A stretch of 64,000 nucleotides of DNA from Porodaedalea pini (lineage: Eukaryota; Basidiomycota; Agaricomycetes; Hymenochaetales; Hymenochaetaceae). This document shows positions 21,320-34,953 of this stretch, piece after piece. The translations under genes and the position numbers were made by a program. Within the stretch, counting starts at the first letter, position 1. Each line of letters begins with the position of its first letter. Location of the stretch: the NCBI GenBank assembly GCA_002794775.1, contig NBAY01000018.1:310001-374000 (forward strand). The letters run 5' to 3'. The notes beneath the pieces are model-generated. The model was given only the letters and a program-made list of their open reading frames with translations. It did not search any database and was not told the DNA's origin.

Positions 21320-23912
21320 TTACTGCAGCACAAGCTCTTTCAGCTTTGCGAAGTCGGGTGTTCCAAAGCCAGTCACTGTACGACAGAGTAAGGCTAAGTC
21401 TTCGTAATAGTGCCGAATGAAATGCAAGTGACAACTGACCTGGGTCCCAGCCGACTGAGGTATTGAAACCTGCGCACATGAAGCGGAGCTACGTAAGTGC
21501 ACTCCCCAAGACATTTAAAAGACAGATAAGAAGGAAATATCCGCACCTGGAGTACCGCATCCAGGATTGTTCCCAACAGTAATGTCATTGAAGCCCGAAT
21601 TGCCAACAGTGTAGATAAGGGGGTTCAAGAATCCCAACGGCGGCTTCCCATTCGACAGCCTGACGTCGTTCAGCAGACCCACGAAGCCTGCAAAGGTTGG
21701 TGAAGATGCAGACGTCCCGCCGATAAGACCGGCTTGTCCTTGGAAGAATATCTCAAAGTTGTCAGCGAGGGCACTGACGTCTGGGATAGCCTATTAGGTG
21801 GGAAAGAGTTTAAAAAAAATTATGTGAAAGCTTGAATGATATCACATACCCTTCCTTGGCTAGAAGGATGTCATATGTTAGAAGTGTCGGTGTGATTCAT
21901 GCCGTGAAAGACTTACGGGTTAAAGAGGCCTGCATAAGTCCCATTCGGGAGTGCGTCCAAATATGCTTGCACGACAGTGTCTTGATAAGCAGGACGATCA
22001 AACTAGACGAAGAAAATCAATCGCAAGCTTACATCCTAAACATTCACGTATACTTACGAAATTGCTGAATCCTCCTCCGGAGAAATCGACCGCGACCTGG
22101 CAATGGTTCTGTTAATATGAAGCGGTCATCTACAGTTCGTATGATATTACCTCAGGAATGAAGATGGTCCCGCCGACCGCTGTAACGCTGGACCGACAGT
22201 TAGCGCAACTCGAAATGATTATTGTATCACTCACAATGGGCAGCTGGCAGGGAAACCTGGTATAAACTCAGTTGCATTACGTCCATCATTGGTGAAGCAC
22301 TGCTGAGTCGCCGGGTCTGCATCATGCAGAAGTTTAGCACGGATTTACAGGGAATTACTTTGCAGAAGATAAGACGAAAGTATTCTCTCACTTGGATCAC
22401 CGTCTCCCACACCGCCATCACCAGAGCTGAAAGTTAGAGACACCCCACGCGCTCCTATAGTATTATTGTGAGCCGGATGTAGTCGAAAAGAACAGACCAA
22501 ACATCATACCGAGTTGAGCAAACCCGTTGCATACGCGCTGAGCAAAGCTTCGTGGAACTAATGGAGCATCGATAAGTAATATTAGAACAAAACAAGAAAA
22601 CAAACTTTAAAGAAATGATAAGGATAGTAGGATCCCACCTGTTTGCTCATCGTCGCCGTAACTAGTGGAGATCGTCTGCGGTGGGTTCTTCTGAGCAAGG
22701 ATAAAATCAAGCCACTAATAAGAATAATCATGAGTCAGCTTTCGCACATGTTTAGATAAGTACTGACAGTCGAATATGGCTCATTCGAATCCGTCGGTGT
22801 CCCAATGTCAGGAATGAAAGGAGGCATTCCAGCCGTGGAGAAAAACGTAGAAGGTGTCGGGAAAGTAAGACCAAAAGCGAACTGCGTATCCAGGTTCGCC
22901 TCAACGCCAGCCTCAGAAATGTTCTGTGAATTCTGACCACCTGATTGTACATCAGAATATAGAATGTTTTAAATTATGAACGTTAATTCGAACCATTAAC
23001 AGATACGAATTTGAACGACGAGTTGAGCGCGTCAGGCCTCTGATCAGCGTAGAACAATTGAAGATCAGCGATATTTGCGAACTGTTCGAGATAACCAGTT
23101 ATTCCAATCTGATTACCGATAGTCGCCGAGGCGTTGAAGCCGACTGCACTGTAAAGTTCTTTCAGGCAGGTGATCGTGACAGTCGCATTGCAGCTGGCGT
23201 CCACGGAAACTCCATTGGGTAACGTAATTTTCGAGCCATTAGATGGCGGCGCTATGTCCTGATGACTTGACCAGCGAAACGTAGTCCGTTGCTTCTTCAT
23301 ACGAGCGAACATAGTTGTCGGCTGGATTAGCTCTACGTGGTCGAAGACTCGCTCAGGTATGCTGTAATGAAGAGTTCGTATGCTGGAGTCGCCGCTTTCT
23401 TCATGGATCCAAACATGATATTCCTTCGCGAATCAAGTTACGTGTAAGTTCAAATTATGGGTTGAGAGAATTGGACTCACAGTATTCAGCATGGCCTCAG
23501 CCAGGGAGACTGGAACGCGCACCGTAACCCAGTCTTGAGCAGGCGAACGCACGAGATCGTCGACGTCAATACCATGAGAGATCAACCATTCGTCGACGGA
23601 AGTAACACTTTCTGCGTGCGGCGCAACGAGCTCTTCCACCTCTTCCTTTGACAAATGCTGTCCGTATCTGACGTGTTCAGGATCACTGACTTCGTATAAA
23701 TGTTGTTCCAAAACATGGAATGATGGCTGAGGGAGGGCAATCTTGAGCTCTAAGATGTGATCGGCTGGAGCGCGTTTTCCTTTTAACCACCCTCGAGGAT
23801 GCGATACTCGTTCCTTCAGCCTGACCGAACCACTATCTCCTGGACCCGAAAAAGCCAGACAGCAAGAAAATGCTAAAAATGCCCATGTAAGCAAGTTCCA
23901 CAGAAGAGCCAT
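21320..23912 (-). CDS. Secreted sedolisin (S53) serine carboxyl protease / tripeptidyl peptidase
   Basis: Fourteen minus-strand exons: 23912-23481, 23423-22994, 22940-22768, 22714-22639, 22557-22510, 22454-22392, 22316-22235, 22187-22151, 22096-22058, 22002-21917, 21859-21850, 21790-21547, 21469-21440 and 21375-21320; 601 residues. A signal peptide (LLWNLLTWAFLAFSCCLAFS) precedes a pro-kumamolisin propept (SFHVLEQHLYEVSDPEHVRY, GQHLSKEEVEELVAPH). In the catalytic domain: EANLDTQF (Glu and Asp of the triad, about residues 298-302), FSSGDGGVGDGDP (oxyanion Asp), VTAVGGTIF, FSGGGFSNFFDRPAYQ, GRAIPDVSALADNF, and GGTSASSPTFAGF with the nucleophile Ser519; GFNDITVGNNPGCG and TSVGWDPVTGFGTPDF form the Ca-binding end. 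These enzymes act outside the cell at acid pH, releasing tripeptides or cutting internally. The exon at 21859-21850 is only 10 nt. Confidence 0.93.
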
Positions 23913-24559
23913 GATCGCTGAGCCGTTAATGCGCGGAGCTCGGAGAGCTTACAAGATTGCGCGGTGCAATGAAAAGTCTTAAGTATGAGAGTGCAAACCG
24001 TGCGAGCGGTACGACTTTGCACGCCGTCTGGATGCAAGATTGCGATTTCTGTTTTATACCTCCCGAGATATTTTCGTCATAGCCCCATCACTTCTTTTCC
24101 CTTCTTTGTAGCATCCTTGTATTCGTCTAGCACGGCGACCCATGTGCAAGAAGGCTTCATATGGGAGATACTGCCTCTTTTGACTGTTAGCAGCTTCTTC
24201 GGTAGCATTTGCGAATTCAATCCGTGTGTAACGAGTCGATTTAAAGGAAAGAAGTCGGACATAAAGATGCTGGAAGCTCCCACTCGAACAGAGCTGAGAT
24301 CAGGTGTCAAATGGTGATGGGACTTTGCAGAGGCAATGGTCCAGAACAGAGGTTCTCATATATATACAGTGACAAAAACAAATTCTGATGTAATTTTATC
24401 ATAATATGATTGACAATCAAGTTTATCTGACAGAATTCGGAGCTCAAATATTTTTATGTGTATATAATGTGAGAACACAATTCTAAATACGGAAAGCAAC
24501 TCCTCGCCGACCAACAGAAATTTGAAGCTAGAACAACGCAGCGCTTGCGTTTATAAAAT
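23913..24559. other. Divergent spacer, sedolisin / eIF3m
   Basis: About 650 bp between two divergent starts; presumably carries both promoters. AT-rich on the eIF3m side. No gene is recognised. Confidence 0.5.
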
Positions 24560-26115
24560 ATGGCAAATGCAGACTCCGTATCTCTCTTCGCGGAAGGGAC
24601 GTTTGAGGAACAGGTATGTCAATTGTCGCTGCTCGAGTCTCTTTCTCAAAGCGAGTCAGGTCCAAGAACTCGTAGAGTACATTGCTCGTACGAGGCCGGA
24701 GGCTGAGCATGCCGCTTTCAAGCAGCCTTTTGCAGATGCTTTCAAGGCCTCAGAAGGCCAAAAACCCATCGAAGAGGATGAAGAGAGGAAACAGAAGGTG
24801 ATCTCGCAGGTTGTTGGTGCTTTGGATGGCTTAGGCGAAGGATCGGACAGAGGTACGTCGTATTCAATCAATACTAACGCCTACACTAATGCTCTTCTGT
24901 ATGTAAGAAATCGAGGGATTCTTCAATCTCCTTTTCTCGCATCTGGTCAGCGTGTACGCATCGGATTCTCCAGAGCTTTCGAAGATTATTTCAAGAATAT
25001 TGGACATCATTGCACAGCAGGATGCTACAGAGCATGCATCTGTCAAGTACCGAGTGTGCGTAGACATTATGGGTTTTTGCTCATGAGCACTAGTGTGATG
25101 CTTTCACAATAGGCTGGCAAATCTTTTCAACGCTATTCCACGCACATCGCCTGTTCGACTTGTCGTATGCAAGACCTTATTGAAGCTTGCAGCGGAGAAC
25201 AATGAGTTAGACAATCTGCGCCTCACAACCGCTGATGTGGATAGGTGGTTAACCGAATGGAGTGCATCTCCTGAGGAAAAGAGCGAGTTTTTGAAGACTG
25301 TTGCAGACGCCTTCACTTCCGCCGGCCAACTGTGCGAAGTCCTTCCGCTTCTTGCATACCTCTTCAGCTAATATAATCCATATTTTCAGTGAAACAGCTC
25401 TTACCTTCTCGATATCATATGTCCGATCGCTACCTTCTTCAGCATCAGCGGGATCTAGTCTACAGCTTATAGCAACGGCTCTTCGAATTCCAACAATCTT
25501 CGATTTCGATTCAGTGCTCAAACTGGAAAGCGTCCAGGCCTTGAGTTCGAATGAGCTGTTTGATCTCCTTGATATTTTCAACAAGCAAGGTTTAGGAGAG
25601 TTCAACACGTGGCAGGAGAAGAATCAATCGATCTTAGACGATTACCGTACGTAAGCGAGGTTGGAGCATATGGATGAGCTTCTGATCTACTGTTCACTTA
25701 GATCTGGATGCGGCTCAGTTGATGCGGAAGATGCGGCTTCTCATTCTTTCAGAGCTCGGGTTTTCCAAAACTGGCCAGAACCTCTCCTACAGCGAAATTG
25801 CTTCAGCCTTGCAAATTGAAGGCTCCGAAGTAGAGAAGTGGGCAATAGACGGTGCGCCTACAAGCCTTATCGAACTTTTTGAGTTAACGAACTGCAATAG
25901 TTATTCGGGCCGGATTGCTTTCCGGGAAGTTGTCGCAGACCACACAAACACTTCACGTCGTCCGCGCTTTTCCGCGCGGCTTTGCTGTAGAACAGTGGAA
26001 TGCGCTCGAACAGCGTCTACTCGCATGGAAGGATGGTCTTGTCGGAATTCAAAATGTTCTTTCTGCTACTCGACAGTCGATGGGCGCTGCTACGGTTCCA
26101 GAGCAGGCGGCATAA
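24560..26115 (+). CDS. eIF3m: Eukaryotic translation initiation factor 3 subunit M (PCI protein)
   Basis: Exons 24560-24613, 24660-24852, 24908-25055, 25113-25331, 25390-25646, 25702-25851 and 25901-26115 give 411 residues; introns are 46-58 nt. The start reads MANADSVSLFAEGTFEEQVQ, typical of fungal eIF3m. Helical repeats follow (EIEGFFNLLFSHLVSVYASD, LANLFNAIPRTSPVRLVVC), then the PCI/winged-helix part: FDFDSVLKLESVQAL, MRKMRLLILSELGF, LSYSEIASALQIEGSEVEKW and VIRAGLLSGKLSQTTQTLHV. The C-terminal helix RGFAVEQWNALEQRLLAWKD is also characteristic. eIF3m is part of the eIF3 octamer core that binds the 40S subunit during initiation. It may be confused with COP9 signalosome subunit 7, another PCI protein, but the N-terminus and tail favour eIF3m. 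Confidence 0.93.
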
Positions 26116-27384
26116 ACAATAGCCGCTTTTGTCGTGATGCCGGTTGTACATTCTCTCTAACTCCGCATGTTGTTTTTATCTAGAATGTACTTGGTTATTT
26201 AACGCCATGCCTGAAGGCTTTGGACATTGTAAGTGCTCGGTGAGTGCTGGAGCTCAAGGAAATTTGCCGTACTGTCGCTGTCTATTTTTATCGGAGAGAT
26301 GGTATTATCTTGCAAATTTCATAGCTGCTGCCGTGAAAACGAAGCTTGCAAGGTATTCCGCGATGTTTGAAGCTATTGAGCTCCGCAAGCTTTGTTCTTT
26401 ATTCCATCGCTTATGCGCGAATGGCCGAACGACGAACATGATAACGTGAACGTGGTTAAGGACAGTCTGATATAATTTCGTTTGCAGATTTAATCTTGAG
26501 CCAGAGACCTCCTTCCGGGGGTCGGAGCGTTGGAAAGAATCTGTCAGCTGGAACAGGCCATCCCGAGACTGCCTTCGACATATTGCTGCTTCGCAGAAGG
26601 ACAGGGGCAAATTAGAACGAAGCCGTTGTTCGATCTGGGCTTCACTATATAGCGATCGTCGCCAATCCGTATCCTAACCTCACATCTATGTACTGTGTCA
26701 TTTCATCGATCCCAGTGTAACATCTCCTTTCGACATAGCAGCAGGCGGAAAGAGGAAGTTCATCATGCAATCTGGATTTAAATGACTTCGACGATGCTCA
26801 TGTGAGTCGTTTTGGATAGAATAGATCGAGTGAAGAAATGTCGACTTCGGCTCGCAAGCCGTGGTCGATGTGATCCTAACTTCGCAGTCCCCGGGCCATT
26901 TCCCCCGGGCCTCGCGCTTACAGACACGCCATTTTGAAAGGAAGACGCAGGGGCACAATATGCGTTCCACCTGCCTTTCTGTTGCAATACTGCTCATAAC
27001 CTTCGACTCTCTCCGATAGCAGAAAGGTGTTTTTCATTCTCCGCGCCATCTTGGGCATCTAAAGCAAGCACAGCATTTTATTGAAGCATTATTAGCGGGC
27101 TGTGCCTCTCCGTGCGCGCATAGTGAGGATTTCCGGAGGCGCGGCGTCTTACGGGAAACACCGAGGATGTGGGTTTGAAGGAGGGCCGAATCAACAGGTT
27201 CTTCCGCCGAGATTAGAGACCTCCGGATTTCACGATCGACCATTGTCCAACGGACCAAGTCTCTCGGCCGGAAGCCGGGTGGACCTGGAAGCGTATAAGA
27301 GGGGGCTGTGGATGTGGTATAAAGGAAGAGTGTCTTTCGCTTCCCCCGCTCCAAGTTGCCCAAGATATTCGACCGACTCCCATC
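26116..27384. other. Intergenic, no gene seen
   Basis: About 1.27 kb. Open frames on both strands are short, start mostly at non-ATG codons and show no domain. The right end has the promoter of the small dsRBD gene, including a TATA box. Confidence 0.5.
27318..27324 (+). promoter_or_regulatory. TATA box upstream of dsRBD gene
   Basis: TATAAAG lies 61 bp before the ATG at 27385, nearly the same spacing as in the HNH nuclease gene. It supports the inferred start of this short gene. Confidence 0.5.
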
Positions 27385-27856
27385 ATGTCAAGTGGTACGT
27401 TCTCCTCATGCTGTGTGTCTCATATGCGTCTCGTAGCATGCATTTGTACAATCATTCTTGCTGACACGTGCCCCAGGAACCGTTAAACTTAATAACTGTC
27501 AGTGTCTCTTAGTTTGTTTCTCAGTAAAACTAACTTTCTGACATAGATCTACAGGCCAGAGGTCGCATAACTGCCTTGACCTGGATTGAAATCAGCAAAG
27601 GTCCGGAACACGCACCTAGTTGGACCTGCGAATGCAAAAGTACGTGCAGAGTCTCTCTTGAAATGCCACTGATCCCGACATTTATTTCGTGTGTGCGTCA
27701 GTTGCTGGAAAGAGTTACGGAGTAAGTTAGACTTTTGTCATCGCAGAACTCCTACTTACCCCACAACAGGTCGGAAACGGCGCGACCAAACAGATTGCTC
27801 GGAGTGCAGCGGCCGAGGCCACGCTGGCCAAGATTCAGGAAGACGGAGACATCTAG
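27385..27856 (+). CDS. Small stand-alone double-stranded-RNA-binding (dsRBD) protein
   Basis: Five small exons, 27385-27394, 27477-27497, 27547-27639, 27702-27721 and 27770-27856, give only 76 residues; no exon is long enough to stand out as an open frame. The spliced product is one dsRBD: VKLNNYLQARGRITALTWIE (helix 1 and the conserved loop), GPEHAPSWTCECKIAGKSYG (beta strands with the HAP-x-W/F signature), and GNGATKQIARSAAAEATLAK (loop plus helix 2 with the K-x-x-A-x-x-x-AA pattern). Ends KIQEDGDI. Introns are 82, 49, 62 and 48 nt with normal GT-AG ends; a TATAAAG lies 61 bp upstream. A role in binding structured RNA is inferred; partners are unknown. The first two exons (10 and 21 nt) are the least certain part. 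Confidence 0.82.
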
Positions 27857-28536
27857 GATGATTGCACATACTCTTATACACCCCAAGTGATTGCTGCTCA
27901 TAGTAAAGCCGCGAAGTATGCACCTTTCAATGGAAATTCCTTATGTGGAAACAGTGGTGTGAGCGCTCACAGGTCTTGAGTCAACGGACGTCGTAAATGC
28001 TGTCTTGTCACTAAGCCACTGGCTGCCCCGGATTAAATGTGCCCCCCGGTTGAATTGTTTGCCTCGCAGTTACTTTCATACAAGGATAAGCAGAGATCCG
28101 GCATTAAGCAATTATGTCAGAGAATAGAATTAATAACATAGCGTAGTACGAGGCATCTGATCACAGTGCAATGGCCAAATTCACTTGATACCTCTAGAAT
28201 TAAATCGAGGCCTCGAATCAAGTGTGCCGGCGAAATTTGCAGGAGTTCCGGATACGCCCGCATATACTGGCGGCTCATATCTGCAAGTAAAGTTGAGGGG
28301 ATGCTATTCGACGTGCGCGGGTAGTCTACTAACATTTCCAGGAAAACGGGCCAAAGGTCCTTTAAAAAGATTTACTTATCAAATTATCCCATGGGAAACG
28401 GCGTAACTATATTTCGGCGGGGTCAAAGGACACGTAAACTCCATAACGGTTTCTACGCGAGTTTTAGTTTTTGACTTCGGAAAAAAAGAAGTGTTCCAAA
28501 TTGAGCGTTTTGCAACCCCAGTATGTAGCATCTAGT

Positions 28537-28557
28537 ACACACACACACACACACACA
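28537..28557. repeat. (AC)n microsatellite
   Basis: Ten uninterrupted AC units followed by A; simple repeat in a gene-poor stretch. Confidence 0.9.
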
Positions 28558-29218
28558 AAGGATAATAGATAAAAATACGAGGGAAGAAATTATAGTGTAA
28601 AAGTTCTTTCGACTGATATCTAGCAGATTCTGACTCTTAGTAGCTGTTAAATAGAGGAGGACCACGTTCGAATATAATGCAGGCCTTCAGTTCTCGGAAG
28701 ATAATTTATCGCTTCGGATATCGGAGGACAGAAGCACCTATACGTAGTAAGAAAGTAATTTGAAACTAGATGCCATCTACGGCATCAGTGGCAAAGCCGG
28801 CAGGTTCCCAGACAACTCTCCAGCGTCCATAACGTACGTCTCCGTCGACTCGCCAGAGCTGTAATACCATCCCCGCTATCGCAGCTTCACATCGATCCCT
28901 TCCCCTTTCGTCAACTAATCAGAGTGCGCGCTATGGCTGGTAAACCTACCAGACACATGTCGTAGGCGAAAGCCGGACCTGCTGAAAGGTTAAGGACTGT
29001 TTCTGAGGGAAAGGACCATCGGTGAGGACCTCCTCCTTAGAGTTCAAGGGCATAGGCACTGCTCAGCTGGCAGTCGGCGTCCCATAATGAACCCTTCTCT
29101 TCTCTCGCCCTCTGTCACCCCTTCACTTGATGCGTTGTCGATGTATATGCTCTCTACCTCCTTTACCACCCAATCGACCCGTCTCCCTTCCCTGTTTTCA
29201 CCTTTCTTTCACCGTATC

Positions 29219-29560
29219 AGCTTCTGCTCCCATTGACCAACCTTGTCGCCGTCAACTTCCTTCCCCCCTCTACGTAAAACGATTCAATCCATCCCGAAGT
29301 TAGCCGGGGCAGTGCCAGACACCTTGTCTTGCGATACAGTCCTCTCTCAATGAACATTTGCGCCCCACATGCATTTGCACCGTGCTTGCAGCGTGTCAGA
29401 TTCTGCTTTGCTTTCACTTACCTTATCGCCATCAGCCTCCCTCCCCTTCGCGGGTAACCATTCAGACCGTCCTAGAATCCGCCAGAACAGTGCCAGACAC
29501 TTCGGGATGCGGAATGATCCCTTCCCGCTCGTCTCAGGATACCTTTGCATCCCTGTCGTC
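29219..29560. repeat. Diverged tandem duplication, about 178-bp spacing
   Basis: The segments starting near 29219 and near 29397 share an ordered series of words: TTCTGCT, then CCTT(G/A)TCGCC(G/A)TCA, then CCTCCC/TTCC runs, then CAGTGCCAGACAC (29312-29324 and 29491-29503). They look like two old copies of one unit. Neither carries an intact gene. Confidence 0.5.
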
Positions 29561-30275
29561 GATTGCTGTCGGCCATGCTTAGAGTTAGAATTCTAACTCG
29601 AGCCGCAGTACTCTCCGCCGCCGACTGCATTCTCCCTTCGCGCATTTCTATTGGTATTACATGTCCGATATCCTCCGACGCCTGGCGGACAGTCTGCTCA
29701 ACTCAAAACGCGGATGCCGAATGCTCACTCTTTCTCTCGCACTTTACCAGGCAATAGGGTCAGTTTATTTCACCGCAACATTTTCCCCCTTTTTCTTGAA
29801 TCTCAAAATCACACCACACATTCCACACGCACTGAACCATTAGGTATACTCGATAGGGGAAAGAAAGTAAGCACTGCAAATTGTGTTGACACCGTGTTGG
29901 AAGAACTAGAAGCGCAGATCGATCAAGACAAACCTTTTCAATCAATGTAAGATGGGCACCGTACCATTTCTCGTCACACACGTACTGCATCAGGCCTAGC
30001 CATGATGGGTAAAATGCAGGTAAGAGGGGTCGCGTTTATCAGAAGGAAGGAAGACAATTCAACGCTATTTTTTAGTCCTCTGGAATCGCACATGTATGAT
30101 TAAGGGATAGCGGTCAGACGTGCGGAGGTCTCGAGGCATGGGGTATGGAATGCTATCGTAGATCGTTACAAACTTTATGCGTCTGAAGATGGAGTATGAT
30201 TAGAGCTGTATGCGCTCTTGGGGGTTATAAACCTCTTACCCTATATTACAATGAGGTAACTTACACTGCACATAA

Positions 30276-31724
30276 TTAATCCCAAGACAGAGTCCAATCT
30301 CCACGTTCGTCTCTGGACGATAGCTTCTCGTCTAGTGTTAATGGATCAATGCGAGTAAAGCCAGCGGACTGTGCCGTTTTCCTGCCGGTGACCGGCGTTT
30401 CAGCTACCGCAATAACATGGGCTCCAGAGGAGTCAATATTTTTGCGCTGTGGCCGTAGTTGGAGAGGTGGAGGTGGCGAGCGCTTTCTTTGATGGCGTTT
30501 GGGAGTAGTAGGACGTGGTACCGAGCCGACCTGCGACAGAACGCTGCTGCCCGCCGAAGAGCTCAGCGGTGGATAGGCGTGCGTCTCTTCCGCTTCCTCC
30601 GGCTCGTTTGAGCTCGACCTCGAAGACAAATACTTCTGTTCTTCTCCGGTCGTATTCTTCGACTTAATTGATCCAGATGGGGAGTGTGGAAGTCCAGGGT
30701 TCTCGGCATCGACCCCGTGTCTCGGAGGATGCTCTTCGTCTTCATCGTCGGACCCAGTTGCACTGAACAACGGCTCACGGTCCGCTGAATGCCTCGGAGA
30801 CGTACTTGGAAGGAGTTCATCTTGAGATGCAGCTTTCACGATGGAATCGATGAGCCAGAACTGGAGGACGTTCATGGCAATCGGGAATAGTCCCATGACA
30901 CTGTAATGAACGCCTTGTAAACCTAACAGAAGACGAGCCAAGATTATAAGTTGAGAACTCACAATATCACCTGCACAGTATCTCCGTCGCCAGTCCATCC
31001 CAGAAGCCAATCACCAAATTTGAATATTGCCGGCCAGATAGCGAAAAGACCAATTACAATAAGTTTCATAGTTGTGAGAGACGTCACGTAGACGGCAGCC
31101 TGCCGAGTCCAATACCATATAGATGGCGGAGTCCCGTATTGTCCAGATCGAAACCCCTTCAGCTGAAGCATGTTCGAGAATACATGCGTGAGGAGGCGAT
31201 GAATGAAATAGATGAGACCGACACCTAGGTGAGAATAAGCAAAGCAGCGTGGTTCTTCAGTCAGGAGACGAACCCAATGTAGTGTCAATGAGTATATTAA
31301 GAAAATAGAGAGCGCAAGGATTCCCTGACGCATGGTGCGCTCCTACCCCGGATATTAGTAGATTTAGGCCATGGACGAACATTTGTCCGACGACCTGCTT
31401 CGAAACATCAAACGTCCTGTACAAATATATCAGAAACGCACGGCCATCCAAATGCGTGCTGGACGAACCATATCCTCCACGGCCGCTTTGGAGACTCTCT
31501 ATGACGCTTGAAGACCAATGAAAGAATAACGAAGACGCCCATGAGGGCCTGCACAACCTATGCCAGCCGTAACGACGATCCATTTAATCCCTTACCGGGA
31601 AAATTTGAACACAACGAAAACTTACAAGTGCTGTAGGACCAAGGAGTCGACATTTGCGCTGGTCGACGGGAAAGTCTTCGTCGAAAAACGAAGGAGGCAG
31701 AGTTTCTGGGAGAGTGTCAGACAT
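30276..31724 (-). CDS. STIMATE-family (TMEM110-like) vacuolar/ER multi-pass membrane protein
   Basis: Minus-strand exons 31724-31626, 31548-31469, 31416-31274, 31224-30963 and 30900-30276 give 402 residues. Family sequence is continuous only after splicing: CRLLGPTALALMGVFVILSL, RPWRIWTFDVSKQVVGQMFV, HGLNLLISGV, NPCALYFLNILIDTTLGVGL, SGQYGTPPSIWYWTRQAAVY, MKLIVIGLFAIWPAIFKFGD and VIFVMGLFPIAMNVLQFWLI. About five membrane segments are followed by a 200-residue cytosolic tail that is Ser/Pro/Glu-rich with basic patches (PKRHQRKRSPPPPLQLRP). The animal homolog sits at ER-plasma membrane contacts and promotes STIM-Orai calcium entry; yeast YPL162C is vacuolar. The fungal role is not established. 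Two of its introns start with the unusual donor GTTCGT. Confidence 0.88.
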
Positions 31725-31940
31725 TGGGAGTAGCATAGATGCAAGAATGCGTGCAAAGCTCGTCCATATGCGACGCGTGACCGGCTCTGGCCGAGACGCA
31801 GCAGGCAATACACAGCAATAGTACGTGGACATTCATTGCATTATATTTTCTTTCCCCAGCAGCGACCATCAAGCAAACTAACTCCACCGGAATACGCATA
31901 GACTGTCTACTATAGCCAGCTAGATACCTCCTTCGTCACC
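31725..31940. promoter_or_regulatory. Shared divergent promoter, STIMATE-like / SEC18
   Basis: 216 bp between two divergent ATG codons. It must hold the start regions of both genes. No clear TATA box. Confidence 0.5.
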
Positions 31941-34849
<2,909 letters not shown>

Positions 34850-34953
34850 TGGACTCAACTGATACCTTGTATTGATGAGATACACACTCTTTATCTTCTC
34901 TGGAGAAATAAATGTCCAGGATTATGTGGTTCTCTATAAACTGTATTCTAGTA

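Larger units (their letters stand above)
27857..30275. other. Gene-poor 2.4-kb spacer with simple and diverged repeats
   Basis: No protein-coding gene could be supported on either strand. It holds an (AC)n microsatellite at 28537-28557, a C/T-rich segment from about 29090 onward, and a diverged duplication at roughly 29219-29560 (separate entries). The right part includes the 3' UTR of the converging STIMATE-like gene. Confidence 0.5.

Noticed and set aside
28537..28557. Possible CRISPR or structured repeat
   Set aside because: It is a plain (AC)n microsatellite with no spacers; CRISPR arrays are not expected in a nuclear fungal genome.
29347..29550. Minus-strand frames over the duplicated unit read as small proteins
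   Set aside because: They start at non-ATG codons or lack domains; the mutual similarity comes from the DNA-level duplication.
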